NCBI GenBank assembly: GCA_030041515.1
Contig: JASHNS010000081.1
Location: forward strand, 124,001-188,000
Source of the DNA: Acidobacteriaceae bacterium
GTDB lineage: Bacteria; Acidobacteriota; Terriglobia; Terriglobales; Acidobacteriaceae
Length of the DNA: 64,000 bases
Direction: 5' to 3'
Shown: piece by piece, positions 62,271 to 64,000 of the stretch
Numbering within the stretch: the stretch's first letter is position 1
Layout: each line of letters starts with the position of its first letter
Translations under genes and position numbers: made by a program
The notes under the pieces: generated by a model
What the model was told of the DNA's origin: nothing
The model's database searches: none
The model's input: the letters and a program-made list of their open reading frames with translations, nothing else

Positions 62271-64000
62271 ATGCAGCGCATGCGGCCACTCCTTTGGCGT
62301 CATCGGGCCGCCTGGAATGGAGTCGTGAGCTGTCTGGCAGGGCTCATGATGGCGTTGCAGCTTGGCGCGCAGCTGACATCCGGGCCGTCAACGGTTTTGG
62401 CGGGCACGGTTCGCACAACGTCGGGCGCGCCTGTCGTCGGTGCCACGGTGACTGTAGTTACCACAGGTGCGCACCGGAAACGACGTACGACCGTTAGCGG
62501 CGGGGGCGGACACTTTACCCTGGAGCCGATTGCGCCGGGGCGATACAACGTCATCGTCCGGCTGCCGGGTCGACCGTCGACAGTTCCATCTGCCATCGAT
62601 GTGGACGGGGTCTCACTCGTCCTCACTGTTTCGGACCGGGGCGCACTCGAAGTATCGATGCAACCTCAGGTTCTCGTGCCGATGGTCCTGAGTCCCAGCG
62701 CGAGCGCTGCGCGCGATGCCACCGAAACAACCGGCGGCGAGAAGCTGTCGAGCCAGTCCGTCAGCGAGTTGCCGCTGAATGGGCGCGATTTCAGCACCCT
62801 GCTGCTGCTGGCCGCAGGAACCATGACCGATGTCAACGGTGCGACGAATTTCACGCAGCAGTTTGCCATCAACGGGCAGCGGGGCGTGGAAGCGGCGTTC
62901 GCAATGGATGGCGCCGACATCAGCGATCCCGAGATGGGAGGCACCATCTTCACCAACTTCAATGTTGACGCGATTCAGGAGCTGCAATCCAGCTCCGGGT
63001 GGATGCCGGCGGAGATTGGCCGCGGCGCCTCAGGCTTCACCAACATTGTGACGCGATCGGGCAAAAGCGGATTTCACGGGTCGTTCTTCGAGTTTGTGCG
63101 CAACTCGGTGCTCGATGCGCGCAATTACTTCGATCATCCATCGATCGCGGACCCGGGAAGAATCCCTCCCTTTCGGCGGAACGAATTTGGCTTCACCAAC
63201 GGCGGCGCGGTGATCCTGCCGCACATCTACGATGGCCGTGGCCGTACGTTCTATTTTGGCGAGTACCAGGGTTTCCGCCAGCTCCTCGGGACGACCCAGG
63301 TGCTGGCGGTACCGACGGCGGCGGAGCGGGCGGGCGAAGATGTGGTGACCTACCCGGGCGGCACGACCGACACGCTGGAAGTGCCGGTCAATCCGGAGAT
63401 TGCGGCGATTCTGGCGCGATACCCACTGCCGAACTCGCCGACAGGCGCGTACGGGGAGCGCACCTACGCAGCTCCGTCGAACGTGGACACCAACGCCGAC
63501 CAGTTTTCGATCCGTCTCGATCAAAAGATGGGCGCCAGGGGGCAGTTTTTCGGCCGGTTCACCTACGACAATCTCACGGGACCGACAACAAATCCGGACC
63601 AGACGTTGCTCAATCCCAGCTTCGGTGTGCAATATGTGGATCGGCAGCGGAACGTGGTCTTCACTTATACACGTACGGTATCGCCGCGATATCTGTGGGC
63701 GGCATCGTTCAGTGTCACTCGCTCGACGCCTTCTTTTCCCACGCCGAACCACACGGACCCGGCGCTCAAATTTGTCGACGGCCTGTATGAGCCTTACAAC
63801 TCAGCCGCAGGCTCGGTGATGTCTGCGTTTGGCAATCTTTTCCAGGGACAGTTGAACTTCACCTGGACCTCGGGCCAGCACGAGGTGAAGTGGGGCGTGG
63901 AAGCCCGGCTCAATCGGGACACCACCTATTTCGGCATCAGCCCCAATGGAGAGTATGACTTTGGTGGAGGAACGGTTTACTCCCCGGTTTTCATTCCGTC
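62271..64000 (+). CDS. TonB-dependent receptor, Oar-like, N-terminal part (runs past the window)
   Basis: The open frame from 62271 continues past the window end, at least 576 residues. After a signal sequence (VVSCLAGLMMALQLGAQ) comes a carboxypeptidase-regulatory-like domain (about residues 37-120: VLAGTVRTTSGAPVVGATVT, GGHFTLEPIAPGRYNVIV), then a plug domain with VSELPLNGRDFSTLLLLAAG, FAINGQRGVEAAFAMDGADI and FNVDAIQELQSSSGWMPAEI plus GFTNIVTRSGKSGFHGSFFE, and the first beta-barrel strands (RRNEFGFTNGGAVILPHIYD, GRTFYFGEYQGFRQ). This is the Oar/SusC-related layout widespread in Acidobacteria; it probably imports oligosaccharides or peptides with TonB energy. ATG 62280 is an alternative start. 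Confidence 0.92.
   Translation, partial: MQRMRPLLWRHRAAWNGVVSCLAGLMMALQLGAQLTSGPSTVLAGTVRTTSGAPVVGATVTVVTTGAHRKRRTTVSGGGGHFTLEPIAPGRYNVIVRLPGRPSTVPSAIDVDGVSLVLTVSDRGALEVSMQPQVLVPMVLSPSASAARDATETTGGEKLSSQSVSELPLNGRDFSTLLLLAAGTMTDVNGATNFTQQFAINGQRGVEAAFAMDGADISDPEMGGTIFTNFNVDAIQELQSSSGWMPAEIGRGASGFTNIVTRSGKSGFHGSFFEFVRNSVLDARNYFDHPSIADPGRIPPFRRNEFGFTNGGAVILPHIYDGRGRTFYFGEYQGFRQLLGTTQVLAVPTAAERAGEDVVTYPGGTTDTLEVPVNPEIAAILARYPLPNSPTGAYGERTYAAPSNVDTNADQFSIRLDQKMGARGQFFGRFTYDNLTGPTTNPDQTLLNPSFGVQYVDRQRNVVFTYTRTVSPRYLWAASFSVTRSTPSFPTPNHTDPALKFVDGLYEPYNSAAGSVMSAFGNLFQGQLNFTWTSGQHEVKWGVEARLNRDTTYFGISPNGEYDFGGGTVYSPVFIP

Overview
The window is a high-GC chromosomal segment whose gene content points to an acidobacterium of the Terriglobia type. 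This is inferred from an Oar-like TonB-dependent receptor with an N-terminal carboxypeptidase-regulatory-like domain, a BNR/sortilin-type secreted protein, a large polysaccharide locus, numerous Tat or Sec exported hydrolases, and intergenic hairpin repeats of the cacgacttcagtcgtg / gggcttcagcccc type. No phage, integrase, transposase or CRISPR array was seen.

Layout. 1-8 kb: a carbohydrate and glycoprotein degradation locus with a GH92-type alpha-mannosidase (minus strand, cut by the window edge), a divergent GH29-like alpha-fucosidase, a PNGase A-type amidase and a 1171-residue BNR-repeat protein. 9-15 kb: a three-gene RND efflux operon (outer membrane factor, permease, lipoprotein adaptor). 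15-22 kb: a PHP-domain protein, enolase, a TonB_C-DUF2059 protein, an acyltransferase, cofactor-independent phosphoglycerate mutase and a small zinc-ribbon protein. 22-40 kb: a Wzx/Wzy-type exopolysaccharide locus holding the initiating sugar transferase, an SLBB export protein, six glycosyltransferases (three GT4, three GT2), a methyltransferase, an EpsG-like polymerase, a Wzx-like flippase, a secreted beta-propeller lipoprotein and a Wzz-like chain-length protein. 40-45 kb: an M16 peptidase, a lone Flp pilin and a GH63/GH37-like glucosidase. 45-51 kb: dapD, a VOC protein, thiL, a receiver protein and rnpB, embedded in repeat-rich DNA that includes a five-copy 172-bp tandem array. 51-62 kb: a Cys-rich protein, the lhr - DUF5522 - moaC operon, a membrane protein, mutM, a disordered/receiver-like protein, tRNA-Arg(ACG) and a NodB-family deacetylase. 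The window ends inside a TonB-dependent receptor.

How the parts work together: the first 8 kb could release (PNGase A) and trim (mannosidase, fucosidase) N-linked glycans. The 22-40 kb block should build a repeat unit on a lipid carrier, flip it, polymerise it, control its length and export it. Enolase and phosphoglycerate mutase catalyse consecutive steps of lower glycolysis and lie about 2.4 kb apart.

The least ordinary observations are: an in-frame palindromic-repeat insertion that adds about 58 residues to ThiL; the two-hairpin repeat family and 172-bp array around it; a perfect 16-bp UUCG hairpin in front of the beta-propeller lipoprotein gene; a possible structured RNA at 58.58-58.79 kb; twin strong terminators with no gene before them at 50.63-50.71 kb; and a protein joining a long Gln/Asn/Arg-rich tail to a receiver-like domain. 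All domain assignments come from reading motifs by eye; no database search was run.
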